From Rotaria socialis (taxonomy: Eukaryota > Rotifera > Eurotatoria > Philodinida > Philodinidae): a stretch of DNA of 64,000 bases. A model generated the notes under the pieces. That model was not told the origin of the DNA. It saw only the letters and a program-made list of their open reading frames with translations, and ran no database searches. Position numbers and translations under genes: made by a program. Positions 49,025-61,324 of this stretch are shown here, piece after piece; within the stretch, counting starts at the first letter, position 1, and each line of letters opens with the position of its first letter. Location: positions 248,001-312,000 of the forward strand of contig CAJNYU010002702.1 in assembly GCA_905331475.1 (NCBI GenBank), given 5' to 3'.

Positions 49025-50714
49025 TTTCAAAATGATAATCCAGGAAAATTTTCAGCTCATTTATAGAAATATTCTCTTTTTATTTTGTATAAAATTCATC
49101 GTATTTTCATTTTTGAAACAATGAATATTTTATTCTTTTTTTTTGAAACTCCATCGTTGCATTTATCAATTTCGTCTAGTTATTTATATATAGATGGAAA
49201 TCAACATTTAGAATTAGAGAAATTTTTAATTTATTAGGGAATCGAAAGTTTTTCTTTTTTCAAGACGAATATTTTCATTTTCTTCTTTTGTGTATTCTTT
49301 TGATTGACTATTGTTTGTTTGTTTTTTTCTTTCTTTTCTTTGTTATATAAATATTTTGTGCACACATATGTAAGAAGATGTTCGTTGCTTTTTCTGTTCC
49401 TTAAAGATAAATATTACCATAAAATTTTCACAAACGTGACGAATGAATTCAAAGCATCACATATTTATTATTAATAGTTTCTACTAAATTGACCTCATTG
49501 TCTTGGAATACATTTATCAATAGGATTGGAGTCCAGTAGTTTTCTCATTGATTAATCTAAAACAAATAGCAATGTCACTTTAAATATGAGTAGAAATGTA
49601 TGATACACGATTTGACATGAGAATTGTAAACAGACATTAGATAATCTATAGTTAGATTCTTCTATTTCAATAGATTATTATTATTATTATTATTATTGTC
49701 AGCGCTACAAGGGATGAGATATTCTGGCATTGATACAATATTGACTGACATTGAAAATAGCAAAGAAGAAATGAAGCATGAATGATCAGTGATGATGTCT
49801 GTAACATAATAGAATTCCAGAGCTATCATCAAAATACCATATCTATGAGTAATATATATATATATATGCACCAACAAATTTCATTATTCAAGTTGTTTTC
49901 GATGTTTGTTGTATATGTTTTAATTCACAATCTGATTTTGAAGGAGTTCATGTTTCGGCAAGGTTGAAACGACATACATTTAAGTTTTGAGAATCTAATT
50001 AAATCGAAAGAAAATTTTTGAAGCTTACAGTTTTTCTGTTGTTTTTTTCTAAATATTCATTTTTGTAAATTTTAATCATTTTGTTTTGTAAATCTGAAAA
50101 GTTTGATTAGTGGACTTCTTTCAGTAACTGCAAACAGTGATATTACATATCCAGAAAGTTGAAGAAGCAAATAGTGAGATATATATGAAACGACAATTTT
50201 AGGAGTATGTTTTCAATAATTTCTCTTCTATCATTTCATGTCAACCTTGATATACAATTTTCATCGTATATGACTCGAGTCAATTGGACAAAATTTCACT
50301 ATTCTTAAGACATATTTATTCGTTTCTACGGGCTCCTTAAACACTAAAATATTTAACTATTTATTAATAAATCAGCAGCAAAATATTATCAGAAAAGAAC
50401 TAGAATATAGATGTACTGTAGCAATGCAGAGAATGCTATTCAAATAGTACAGCACCCATTCTCTGACTATAACTAGTTTTATCAATATGCTAATAAACAA
50501 CATTGAAATATTTCCAATTATTTTCAAATTCATTCATGTTTTAGTTGCAAAATCTCTTTCACTGTCGATGAGTTAAGTAATACTTGAATAAATTTCAAAA
50601 ATCATTGTATATATATATGAAAGTGACACTTTTAGTGTTGCCTGCAGCTGTATTTTTGCTCTTTCGTTCGATTCTAATTAATCTTTCGTTTCACTGCACG
50701 TGTCACTAACATAA
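49025..50714. other. L1-type gene 3' UTR and spacer
   Basis: T-rich 3' UTR after the L1 stop, then AT-rich spacer with a (TTA)n tract at ~49675-49697 and (TA)n at ~49855-49866. No further exon was recognised. Confidence 0.5.
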
Positions 50715-51823
50715 ATGCCTGCCAATCATTGCAAGACAACTGTTGTTAAGTAAATAATACATACTTATTCATTTTCATGTTGATCTGTTTTTGTTCTCAT
50801 GAATTAGATGTAGAGCATGTTATGAAGAGATAACGCTGGTGGAGAAATATTTGCATGATGGTGAAAATGTTGTTCATATTGATTGTTATATCTGCTCGAG
50901 TTGTCATCAATCACTTGCTGGTATATTTTATTATCGTTATAAGGATCCACGTCACGATGAAAAGAAAAAGCTTTATTGCGATTCATGTTACTATCGTTTA
51001 GCACCGATCTGTTTTCAATGTTTAAAAATCATTGATGATGTTTCATTAATTTTTGGTGAACGCATTTTTCATCCGAATTGTTTTTGCTGTGAGCATTGTC
51101 GAAAATCATTTAAAGGTGCACTAGTTTTTCCTTATGAAAATCATGTTTATTGCTCAAATTGTTATCAAAATGTTCAAACTGATTTTCAACCAGCTCCTTC
51201 AATTGTTTCAACATTACGCTGTTCTATATGTAGAAAAGTATTTCAACCAGGTGATCTTATTACTAAACATGAAGTATGTACAATTTCGTGAGTATGATTA
51301 TAAAATATGATTTTGTTTTTTTAAATTGGCATCAGATTGATTTATCAACAGATAAAATATCAAGTAATATTCACTATATACATAATTCTTGTTTTGTTTG
51401 TGGAGTTTGTCATCAAAATCTATCGAATTCTACTTATTTTACACCAAATACTCACGACGGCGATATTCAAAATCTTGTATTTCAATGTGAAAAATGTCAT
51501 GAAACATCAGCAACCATATGTTCTGTAAGTTTTCCATGGTCTTTGTTTTGGGTTATCAATAATTCAATACAAATGTGTGGTAATAGATCTGTTTTAGACC
51601 TTCAAATGACTTGATGGTTATATTCAATAATCGATGGTATCATGATGAATGGTAGAAGTTTATTTATTCAGTAAGTGCTATCAATATTTTGATGTCATTT
51701 AGTTTTACATGCAAGAATTGCCACTACAAATTGAAGAATCTTACACGCATCATCACCGAACCAGATGGATTATTATGTGAACGTTGCTTGAAATTGATCC
51801 ATGACCAGCAACAACAATTATAA
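50715..51823 (+). CDS. LIM-domain protein
   Basis: Exons 50715-50749, 50808-51273, 51336-51524 and 51716-51823 give 265 residues. Three full LIM zinc modules are visible: CRAC...HIDCYICSSC...CDSC; CFQC...HPNCFCCEHC...CSNC; CSIC...HNSCFVCGVC...CEKC. A fourth, half module follows: CSNC...CERC. The first exon codes only MPANHCKTTVV plus two bases. For the last exon the acceptor TGCAAG at 51715 must be used; the earlier atttag at ~51702 would shift the frame, while this one restores the Cys pair TICSNC exactly. No other domain is present, so it resembles LIM-only adaptor proteins that bridge actin or transcription partners. The exact subfamily is not clear. Confidence 0.87.
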
Positions 51824-53830
51824 ATGCCAAAAGCATGAATGATTTCTTATGTATCTCTCTTAAGTTTTTCTTTGTTTATTCAGTGGCATATCTATGGTCT
51901 ATGATAATATTATCCGATGTATCACTATTATGTAACAATATGAACAATAATGTCAAGAATGATCATTGATGTAATTTCTTGTTAGTGTTACAGATTGAGT
52001 TATATCCTAATAGCACAATAAGTATACTTTATATCGTTGAAAATTTCTTTCCAATGAAGATTTTAGTGTGTGTCTACTAACTCAAATGATCAGTAATCTT
52101 CTTTTAAATAGATAGATGCATACTACCACTACTATATGGTTCAGTTACCAGTTTGTTTCTCCTAGAGACACAAATATTTATGCTTGTATGCTACTCATCA
52201 GTCAAGACAACTCATATATTCTCTATTGTTTACATTGATTCGCGTTGATAAGGATAACAAAAAAAGAAAAGTAAAGCACTAAATTCTAAATCGGTCAATA
52301 TTGTAGGTAGTAAGAAAAAGAAAACTATGGTACATTATATGTTTTGCTAATTGAAATATCATCAATATTCAATGAAAATAGATTATGATTGATTCAAAAC
52401 AATACAATTATTGAAAGTGAATAATTATTTGTGGACTAATAGTACTCCGTTTTCGAAAGAATTTGAAGTAATTATAGTTCTTGTAAAACTTTCTCAACTT
52501 TGTAGAAATCAGAAAGATAAGATAAAACTCTATACTTATATCATCTTGCATTATGAACATTTTAGTAGGCTTATTACTGATAACAAGATATTTAATGAAA
52601 AATCAAATTATAGAGTTTCTATCTCAAATTTTCTGCTTGCATAGTTCTGATGATTCTTATACTAACAGAATTGTTATCATCAAAAATGTCTGCTTTCCTC
52701 CAAACTTATTTATGTTCCACAACATAATTTCATGATACAACGTCTTATAAAAAGTGACCTTTCCTAAAAACTCATTCTCTCAAGATAGACACATTCATTT
52801 TCCTTGTAAAATTACGTACGTGACAAGCGACATGATATTTATGTCAGTAGATAGTTTCAAATAGAAATTCTATAATTTAAGTTTTTAGTAAATTTCTTGG
52901 TATCAGTAATGAGCGTAGCAAAACACTTACAATTGCGGAAAGAAGATCGGTATATCTCTATCATATTAAACTTTCTTTAGTCTCATTGGGTTCTGTTTAT
53001 GTGCAATATATCATCGCAAAACGTAGACTCAATTGAGATCGCATCCTTTTGGCTTAGTAAACAACAACAAAAACATCATCTAGCTATTTTTAATGAAAAC
53101 AACACAACGGATTTATTTTCTAAATTAAAAATTAAGGGCAACCATATCTCGTACTTTTATGCTATCAATCTTTATCAAAACACAAAATGTGCATTTTTTT
53201 CTTAGGAAAATTCTTCTATTGCACCGTTGAAACTAGTGTAATACGCGCACACTCATTAATAAACAAATTATTCCGCTTTCATTGTTATTCATTGTATGAA
53301 TGATCGATGAATTAATATTTTTTTCTTTATTCAACTTTCAAATCTTATGAGTACAAGATAATTGGTTATTTTTTTTTATAGTTCAGAATACAAATATTCA
53401 TATAGTAATCTTCTTTCATTTTCGTGATTGAATATCGTTTTCTAAATGTCATATTCTTACGCCATTTGTTTATTGTTTTGAATCTGATTCTTATTAGAAA
53501 TTTATCGATCCCTAATAGTTATTACATTAGTACTGTATCTTTGTCATTTTAAAATTTCCTAATTATGCTGTAAAACATTTTCCATCCTAGTCATATCTCT
53601 TGAAATCAACGAAGTTTAGTAAACATCATTTAACTATTATTTATTTACACAAATTATAATTTCATATTTAGCTGCTTTCAAAGTTTTTCATCATACTCTT
53701 CGATATAAACCATTTACAAAAATTGATTACAAAAAAAATCATCAAGAATATATTATTTGTTATAGACAACTTTAAAAACAAAGGAAGACATGCAGCTTAT
53801 CATTCATTGAATATCCTGAAAAGAACGACT
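51824..53830. other. 2 kb intergenic between two gene 3' ends
   Basis: AT-rich DNA between the convergent LIM and B3GAT genes. No coding exon, RNA gene or long repeat is supported. Confidence 0.5.
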
Positions 53831-55081
53831 TTACAATTCACTGATTAGATCATACTTCATTCCTGCATTTCGTAATTTTTCCGTCGTTGTTAAAAACATA
53901 GATTGAGTTTTTGTATGCCAAACATAAATCTATAATTGAAAAACAAAATCATTTAAATATATTGCTGACTAGACATGATTATTACTTTAGAAGCATTATT
54001 AGCTAAACATTCAAGTTGATTCATACTTGTCATTGCATCAAGTATATTAGATTCTTGTTCACCTACACTATTAGCGCTGACATTAAATAGATAATTTGAA
54101 TGCTTGTGAACAAGACCCAAATGAATCGCAAATCCAGCCATATCAGTTGGAAATTTTCGTTTTCGATAAATATAATGAAACCAAGAATAAACCTATGATA
54201 CAATATAATCTTAAAATAGAACGAATTCAATTTGAATTTACTTTTCCATTTAAGCAAATCGGACGTTCATATAATAGTTCACCAACAAGACCAACTGGCC
54301 AAACACCAACTAATTGAACTTTTCGAATCTACGAAGAGATATTTTACGATAATTTAATCAAATATCTATAACCAATGTACTGACCAATAGATTACCTCTT
54401 GAAATAATTTCCAATGATATGAATTATCATCATCAGCAAAATAAACAAGCGCATCATCATTTGTATTTGTATTTTCACGTATCCATTGAAGAGCAATATT
54501 TTTTTGGTGCATTCCACGTGGTCGACGCCATGTGGATTGATTTTTTGTTGGTTTTAAATAATCTGGTGTCGCAATATTTAAATGAATAAACGGTAAGTTA
54601 AATGATTGAAGTAAACGATGGAGACGACCTGTTCGTTGAGATTCGTCTTCGACAATAATCCAAAAAAGATTTGGAATCTAAAATTATTTTTATTGAATTG
54701 ATTAGAAAAAAAATGATCTATTGTTGTTTTTGTTTACTAAATAGAGTGTTTGTGCTAATCGTGTTAAATCAGCAATTTGTTCAGCACGTGTTTTGGTTGG
54801 TGTAATCATATAAATCTTACGTATTGACAATGGATCATTCCAACTTTCCTGAATTGGTACAACCAAACCTGGATACATAACTAGTAATTGTTCCCACGGT
54901 TTCATACCTTGTTTATTATCAATATTTTTCACTGAAAAAGAAATATTATGAGGGAAGTTTCAAAGCAAAAAACCGCTGCATTACTGTAGATGATCATTAA
55001 GCCGGTTATTATTATATATAATACCAAAAAAATCCAAATAATAGAATATGCAGAAGAATATCGACGGCATTTTATGTACAT
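53831..55081 (-). CDS. B3GAT: B3GAT-type beta-1,3-glucuronyltransferase
   Basis: Exons 54985-55081, 54738-54931, 54396-54677, 54242-54328, 53986-54192 and 53831-53929 give 321 residues (human B3GAT3 335). The start MYIKCRRYSSAYS leads into a signal anchor (IIWIFLVLYIIITGLMIIY), as expected for a type II Golgi enzyme. Then come the GT43 blocks: IYMITPTKTRAEQIADLTRL, FWIIVEDE, PRGMHQKNIALQWI, the metal-binding DxD site in VYFADDDNSY, VQLVGVWPVGLVG, FPTDMAGFAIHLGL, and GEQESNIL holding the likely catalytic Glu, ending IYVWHTKTQ. Role: transfers glucuronic acid from UDP-GlcA to galactose, in the proteoglycan linker (B3GAT3) or HNK-1-type glycans (B3GAT1/2); which acceptor cannot be told. The frame is intact. 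Confidence 0.92.
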
Positions 55082-55844
55082 TCTTATTTAACAAAAGAAA
55101 AGAAAATATGTATTGAAATGAAAATAATACTGAGTATAAAAGGCTTTTCCGTGATGAATAAAAATCAATGAATATCATCGAACGTTGTTAAATATGAACA
55201 AATTTCTCTCACTCTCTCGAGTCCATCGTCCATGATTCACCTAAATCAGTTGTCATTTCTTATACAGAACTTCTCAATAGATGTCCTTTGGAATCGAACT
55301 AATTTCTTGAAAATCAATCATCATCTACCCACATTTCCTTGCTTTATCTCAACAATATTTTCCTTTCTCACAAGGTACAGTTGATCAACTGATTTACGTT
55401 AGTTCAGTGTTCATTTCTGAAACTGATTGATTGTAATAGCATCAATGTACTGCGGAAGGATCAATATTTTTCTGATTTGATAAAGTGGAAAGATGTGTCA
55501 TTATGATGCAATGAGCTCTGATAGCAGATCTAAGATCGTTATGATATAGGACAACTCTGATAATATTAAGAGTAGCTACGCATAATCATGAAGCATCCTA
55601 TCAGATTAATTTTTAAGCGTTTTGTTTTTGCTGGAAAAAGTCGAACATTTCCTTTTGGATAGGGCAAATAATGAATTCTACTGCTGAGTTCCTACTACGA
55701 GTTTTCGAGCATGAGAAAATTTTTCACCGTTGAGCATAGCTACAGATCGTTAGCCATGACATTTCCCTTACACTCGAGACTTGTGTAAATAAAACAGAAA
55801 GATACAATTGGCGTTTACTTACCCAAGTCACTCCATCCTGCCTC
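55082..55844. other. B3GAT upstream region
   Basis: Probably 5' UTR/promoter. No gene or repeat was recognised until the CCGGA-rich block begins. Confidence 0.5.
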
Positions 55845-56100
55845 CGGATTCAGTCGGAATCCGTCGGAACCAGCACCGGATAACACCAGAAGACGGCATG
55901 ATTCCCAATCAAATCTGCCAGGATCCGGCGGGGATTTCGCCGGAATCTTTGCTCCCGGAAACCCCGTCGGAATTCAACGGAAAATGATCCGGTCGTTTCC
56001 TGCCGGATAATACAACCGAACATTGTCGCAACCGATCCACTCGGACTACCGGATGATGCCGGTTTCATCACATATTTGACCGGATTCCATCCAATTCCGA
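55845..56100. repeat. CCGGA-rich block, left
   Basis: About 250 bp packed with CCGGA/TCCGG/CGGAAT words (tccgtcggaac, gccggaatc, ccggataa, among others), far more GC-rich than the neighbourhood. No clean period is evident by eye. A similar block sits at 58035-58340, across the assembly gap. Confidence 0.7.
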
Positions 56101-56253
56101 CGACAAGGACCTCATAAAAAATCTCTCATACAAGCGTTCTGGAATCGAAACGTCAATCAACTATAGTCTTCAAACACACGCACACCAACCAAACCATAAC
56201 GCCTGATCAATAACCACAACATAATCCAAACCCTCACAGCTTAAACGGGTCCA

Positions 56254-56909
56254 NNNNNNNNNNNNNNNNNNNNNNNNNNNNNNNNNNNNNNNNNNNNNNN
56301 NNNNNNNNNNNNNNNNNNNNNNNNNNNNNNNNNNNNNNNNNNNNNNNNNNNNNNNNNNNNNNNNNNNNNNNNNNNNNNNNNNNNNNNNNNNNNNNNNNNN
56401 NNNNNNNNNNNNNNNNNNNNNNNNNNNNNNNNNNNNNNNNNNNNNNNNNNNNNNNNNNNNNNNNNNNNNNNNNNNNNNNNNNNNNNNNNNNNNNNNNNNN
56501 NNNNNNNNNNNNNNNNNNNNNNNNNNNNNNNNNNNNNNNNNNNNNNNNNNNNNNNNNNNNNNNNNNNNNNNNNNNNNNNNNNNNNNNNNNNNNNNNNNNN
56601 NNNNNNNNNNNNNNNNNNNNNNNNNNNNNNNNNNNNNNNNNNNNNNNNNNNNNNNNNNNNNNNNNNNNNNNNNNNNNNNNNNNNNNNNNNNNNNNNNNNN
56701 NNNNNNNNNNNNNNNNNNNNNNNNNNNNNNNNNNNNNNNNNNNNNNNNNNNNNNNNNNNNNNNNNNNNNNNNNNNNNNNNNNNNNNNNNNNNNNNNNNNN
56801 NNNNNNNNNNNNNNNNNNNNNNNNNNNNNNNNNNNNNNNNNNNNNNNNNNNNNNNNNNNNNNNNNNNNNNNNNNNNNNNNNNNNNNNNNNNNNNNNNNNN
56901 NNNNNNNNN
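56254..56909. other. Assembly gap (656 N)
   Basis: Run of N. Apparent ORFs crossing it are meaningless. The gap lies within a repeat-rich stretch. Confidence 0.99.
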
Positions 56910-57799
56910 ACTCAAAATACTCTTCTGCAATTCGTGCTTCGTGGAAACAAAAGTTACCCAAGATCTTTAGGCTCTTTTCATGCTTCAAAACAACATATTA
57001 AAGAATGTAATAATAAAAAATCATAGCCCATGATGTGGTATCAAACTGAACTTTTCTATAATTCTTTGTTTTTGTTTCCTAAACAACCAAGTGAATACAA
57101 GCCTTTTACAACCCGTTATTCCCACACCATTGGCTCTTTTAAAACCATTTATTCATTCCATTAAAGAATATCCAGCTATATCATTTTACATAACTTTTCT
57201 CCAAAACAAACACTTTTACATATGAGTAACATATGAGAAAAAAAATCTGTAGAAGAAATGAAAAATCGAGACACATACTACTTGTCGGTTCAGAGATGTT
57301 AACTCCTTTCCAGTTCGCTCTGACTGAATTGAAGATGAGTGAATAAGTCAGCATGTGGGATGCCAGACAGTTTCAAATTCTATCAAAACATAATATTGCT
57401 TTTCCAAAAGATGATTCCCATAGCGATGAAACGCATTCAAGCACATTTTCATGGCTGATAAACTCATAGTTATCCAAATTTTCTTAAAAGATCGCTTTCA
57501 TTTTGTGCACTAAAGTGATCAGAAAGCCGAAGCTACCTGCGAAAACAAAGCTGCAGTTCGATAGAGAATTTCACGGGCTATCGAATGATATATTATTATG
57601 CACCAATACATTCATTTTACGCGAAAAAACTCGTTCAAATACTTTCACTAGGCTTTCCATTGCGGATATGAAAGTCTTTTTGAGACTGCAGAAATCAATC
57701 GCGAATATGTAAGGACAAAGTGAGTGACCTTCCAACTATTCTCAGACTCCTTTTGACCAATCGAAATACTCTTTTAGGTCTTCCAATATTCCGACAGCT
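56910..57799. other. Spacer between gap and tandem repeat
   Basis: AT-rich DNA with one 69-codon frame (57503-57712, basic, no recognisable motif). No family, splice structure or RNA gene could be supported. Confidence 0.4.
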
Positions 57800-57997
57800 A
57801 GTATCACTAGCTGAAAAGTGAGTATTAGGTAGTCTCACTTGTTGAAAAGTCAGTATTGGATAGTCTCACCTACTGAGAGGTGAGTATTGGATAGTCTCAC
57901 CTACTGAGAGGTGAGTATTAAATAGTCTCACCTACTGAGAGGTGAGTATTGGATAGTCTCACTTGCTGAAAAGTGAGTATTGGATAGTCTCACTGAG
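57800..57997. repeat. 31-bp tandem repeat with hairpin in each unit
   Basis: The unit agtctcacctactgagaggt plus 11 bp (gagtattggat) restarts at 57831, 57862, 57893, 57924, 57955 and 57986, with a partial copy before. Each central unit holds a palindrome, ctcacct...aggtgag; the outer units have compensating changes (ctcactt/aaagtgag), so pairing is kept. Flanked by unrelated DNA. Confidence 0.9.
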
Positions 57998-58034
57998 ACT
58001 GCGTGGGTCTCACTTTCATATCCACTGGATCCGA

Positions 58035-58345
58035 AGTATGTTCCCGCAAGCTTTTAGCGTTTCCGCTGATCTTGCCGCTGGGATAAGTACGGTTCCGTTG
58101 TTCTTCCGCTAAGGTTCTGTCGGAACCCCTACGGATCTTGTTTGTTTCCGGTAAAGGATACGACTCGGTTTGAACCGGTTCCGGGTACGGTGAAATCCGG
58201 CCGGAATACTGCTTACATATTCCGATGCGACTTCCGGTCGGATCCTGTCGGAAAGGCTCCGGAACCGGCCGGAATACACCGGAAAACAAGACGTTTCTTA
58301 CCGTTTCCTCCGGGTTCCGGAGGTCGGAATCATCGAGTTGTGCCT
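58035..58345. repeat. CCGGA-rich block, right
   Basis: About 300 bp of GC-rich DNA dense in TTCCGGT, CCGGAA, GTCGGAA words, of the same character as the block at 55.85-56.10 kb. It abuts and probably interrupts the repeat-family ORF on the minus strand. Confidence 0.7.
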
Positions 58346-59007
58346 GTAAATGAAAGTAATACTATTTTATGAATTGAGACAAACCAGATTGAACTGACTG
58401 GCCAGATTTGATACTGTAGACCGAAATCCAAATACTTTTGATATAAATGATGAATTTGATAAAGACAAAATTGTTTGTCAAATAGTTTAAGTCGTGATAG
58501 TGTAAATCGCTGTTCTTTTTTTCTTTTTATAGAGCAATTTAATTGAAGGCGTAATGAATGCAAAAGAAACTTTCGTGGCATCTTCAAGTATCGTGATGGC
58601 TTATAAAAAGAAATATCATCATTTGCATTCAAGCGATCGCTATTATTATCAATAGATGATTTCGTTTCAATTTGAGAATTCTTCACTTTTTTAAAAACTC
58701 CTTGTGATATAGATGACTGGCTCATTGATATTAAAGATTTGTTTGATAGTTTTTGTTTGGATGAGCTTCTTTTTCGTTTGTTGAACGCTTCAATTTCATC
58801 ATTCATCATTGGCTCGTTTAATGATTGTTCAGATGTATCATGGGTTCTTGTATTAATCAATGTCGCAATTTCTTCTTCATTCAAACCACGTGTTCTCCAT
58901 TTTCGTTTGAAGCGTTGTAATTTCTTATTTCCATGATATTTAGGCTTTTTATTGACAATATCTGTTGATTCTTCACCATGTATCTGTGTTGCTGATATCA
59001 CTTCCAT
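58330..59007 (-). pseudogene. 5' fragment of a bdelloid repeat-family (retroelement-type) ORF
   Basis: A 225-codon frame starts MEVISATQIHGEESTD and includes a Lys/Arg-rich segment (GNKKLQRFKRKWRTRGLNEE), a Ser-rich linker and the block KMPRKFLLHSLRLQLNCSIK. From memory, this succession is the N-terminal part of long reverse-transcriptase-type ORFs that are repeated in bdelloid genomes; I cannot check this here. Around GLQYQIWP (near 58400) the family-like sequence stops and the frame runs out through the CCGGA-rich block, so the rest of the protein is missing. Telomere-like tracts lie 0.6-2.7 kb upstream. Alternative: an unrelated nuclear basic protein. Confidence 0.5.
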
Positions 59008-59137
59008 TCTATCATTTTAACCATGCTGTAACAGATCACTTTCATGAACAATGTTCCATCTGTCGTTGCTTTGAGTCATTTAATTCTCATTCAGTCAACG
59101 ACTGGATTTAAATCTAGAATAAAGAAAGTATAGATGC

Positions 59138-59368
59138 ATGATTAGAGGCGATTTTGATTACAAAACTCTTTTGTATATGACTACACCAACTTCGGAAAAT
59201 ACTAAAGATGGAATAATGGTTGATACTGTTCTTCCTATTGTAGAAGAAAGGTCTATCGATATAAATGAATTCCAGATGGATATTGAATATAATAAATTCG
59301 GCAAAAATTCTCGGGTACTACATTATAATGATCGTTTTTTTCAGAATATAATATGGATGAATCAATAA
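59138..59368 (+). CDS. Short hypothetical ORF
   Basis: A 76-codon frame, acidic, starting MIRGDFDYKTLLYMTT. No domain or splice continuation was recognised. It lies head-to-head with the retroelement-like ORF. It could be an exon, an element remnant or chance. Confidence 0.2.
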   Translation: MIRGDFDYKTLLYMTTPTSENTKDGIMVDTVLPIVEERSIDINEFQMDIEYNKFGKNSRVLHYNDRFFQNIIWMNQ

Positions 59369-59505
59369 ACCAAGCAACACATAGAATGTGTAGCAAAACA
59401 AAAATATAGGAGTACTAATGATATGGAAAACAGATGAAGCAAGAAAAAGAAAAACAAATAGTAGCAGAAAAAAACATAATGATTTGGTCTGATATGAGTC
59501 TATCT

Positions 59506-59541
59506 AAGTTCGCCAATTGTATATTTGTCGTTGGCGAACTT
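59506..59541. repeat. Perfect 11-bp inverted repeat (hairpin)
   Basis: AAGTTCGCCAA and TTGGCGAACTT flank a 14-nt loop. A third partial copy of the motif (attcgccaattcgcg) follows at ~59553-59567. Confidence 0.8.
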
Positions 59542-59639
59542 CCTCACGACATTCGCCAATTCGCGAAAACTACAATTGGTGGTAAGATATTACCCCTTTC
59601 TGAATCATAGTCATAGTAGATCATTGCTATTTTCAAATT

Positions 59640-60240
59640 CGTGAGGGTGTGGGTGTGTTCAGACTGGAATTTTTTAGATTCAAAGCTACTTACGACGCGT
59701 TTCGATTGTTGCTTAGACAGTCATCATCAGGTAATTTCAGAATCTAATTAACTGCATATCGATCAAATCATCCTTAAGTAAAAATTTATAAAAATCAAAG
59801 CAAATTGACTTCCAATAAATTTTCAACAAAAATGATTAAAGATCACTACTATCCAAAGATAATAGACATCGCAGTTCTAAACAAAGGGGTGTGGGTGTGA
59901 AGGAAGCTTCCACGACGCGTTTCGACCATTGCTTAAATAGTCTCATCAGGTGGCTTAATATCTTTAAGTCGATTTAGATTCAAGCATCAAATTTGGAACA
60001 AAATCAATTCAAGACAGTTTACTATACTATATCTAAAAGATATAGTTGTAAATGATACCAAATTCATTGAAGAATATGGCTGTGTTCGAAGCAACCACAA
60101 TCGATTTCGACCTTGCTAAAGGGTCTGGTCAGTTGACTTAAGGTCTCTAGTTTGAATCCAAAATTTTTTAACGAAATTTGAATCAATTCAAGACAATTTA
60201 CTCTTTTCTATTAGAGGATATAGATAGTTATTATCCAAAC
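59640..60240 (+). repeat. Three diverged copies of a dispersed repeat
   Basis: A module with the core acgacgcgtttcga, then ttgcttaaatagtctcatcagg or a variant, occurs at ~59693, ~59922 and (most decayed, atcgatttcgacc...gggtctggtcag) ~60107. The first two copies are preceded by gggtgtgggtgtg (59645-59657, 59887-59899). Copies two and three are followed by aatcaattcaagacaatttact-like sequence. Spacing is ~230 and ~180 bp. Confidence 0.7.
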
Positions 60241-61012
60241 ACATGAATATCAAAATAATGACTAATTTTCTTAAAATTGATATTTAGTAGTAATTTCAAT
60301 ACGAATTATGCTTTAAAAAGTCCTAGCAATTAAAACGACTTTTCCAAAAGGAAAATTCTACAATGAAAAATGAAAAATAATATATCATCGACTCGTTCAA
60401 AATGAACAAAGACATTGACATCATTGAGAATAAATTTTCAAAACTAATTAATAGACCCTTCAAATTGTTATCCTATGAGAAAAAATCTCTTCTTTTCTTT
60501 ATTTTATGAAAAATTTCCTTTAAAAATGAAAAATTTGGTCAAATTTTCACATCCGCTAAAAAAATCCAAATGTAAAAAATGGATATCCAAATGGCGCTCG
60601 CTTCCAACAACCATTGAAATTTTTGAAAAAATAAAAATAGAGCATCAAATAAAATTATTTAAAACTTTTGAAACTTCAAATTTCCCTCCTAAATTTTATT
60701 AAAAAATTTTTGAGTTATTATTTTTTCCTTCTACTCCCATTTTTAATTAAAATAGTATCTTTTGTGTGCTTTTTTCTTGTAATGCAGAGCCCTGAAGAGT
60801 GTTTTTGATTTCGAAACAAATATAACACGACACGCATCGGCAAAAAAAAAAATCTGCATCATTTTATTTTATTTTATTGAAGCAGAATATCAATAATTGT
60901 TTAATTTAATTCTGACTTAATCGGTTGCTGAAAAGCAAAAGCTGAGAGTAGTAGATTAATACGTATATATTATTTAGAAATATAGATTGGTTTGTTTTCA
61001 ATTGATTAATTT

Positions 61013-61025
61013 ACCCACACCCTCG
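61013..61025 (-). repeat. Short telomere-like CA tract
   Basis: acccacaccctcg, the complement of the GGGTGTGGGT-type words seen at 59.6, 59.9 and 61.6 kb. Confidence 0.5.
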
Positions 61026-61277
61026 CCTCCAAACGTCGCTACTGCATGTTTAATCTCCCTGTAGAAAAGAAACGTAAAAATGGTTGTGGAGCAGCAAGCA
61101 ATTAAAACTGCACAATAAACAAACAATATCGAATTGCACCATATGCTTTCAGATCAAAAAGACATGAATAAACGTACAAAATCATATTGCCACTGCGGAT
61201 GGTTTGAATAATACGGTCATTCAAACACATGACTAAATTTTTTTGGTCCGACTGAATGACTGTTCTCTTGTCTCAAT

Positions 61278-61324
61278 TTAGATTTTTACTCTGAATATGC
61301 GGGTTCGATTCCCGCCAGCGGTGC
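61278..61324 (+). tRNA. tRNA-like 3' half (possible tRNA-Lys UUU remnant)
   Basis: The sequence ttaga-tttttac-tctga forms an anticodon stem-loop with UUU at the anticodon position, followed by a perfect T arm (gcggg ttcgatt cccgc), an acceptor-like 3' strand cagcggtgc and at once a T7 run (61325-61331), like a Pol III terminator. No matching D arm or 5' acceptor strand is found in the expected place, so this is a fragment or a tRNA-derived element tail, not a complete gene. Confidence 0.45.

Noticed and set aside
51703-51715. Acceptor atttag for the last LIM exon
   Set aside because: It shifts the frame and leads to a stop; the acceptor TGCAAG 13 bp later restores the Cys-x-x-Cys pair and the frame.
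56170-56988. Two long minus-strand frames across the gap
   Set aside because: They consist almost wholly of N-coded X residues.
57862-57997. CRISPR-like array
   Set aside because: Units are contiguous 31-bp tandem copies with no unique spacers, in a eukaryotic context.
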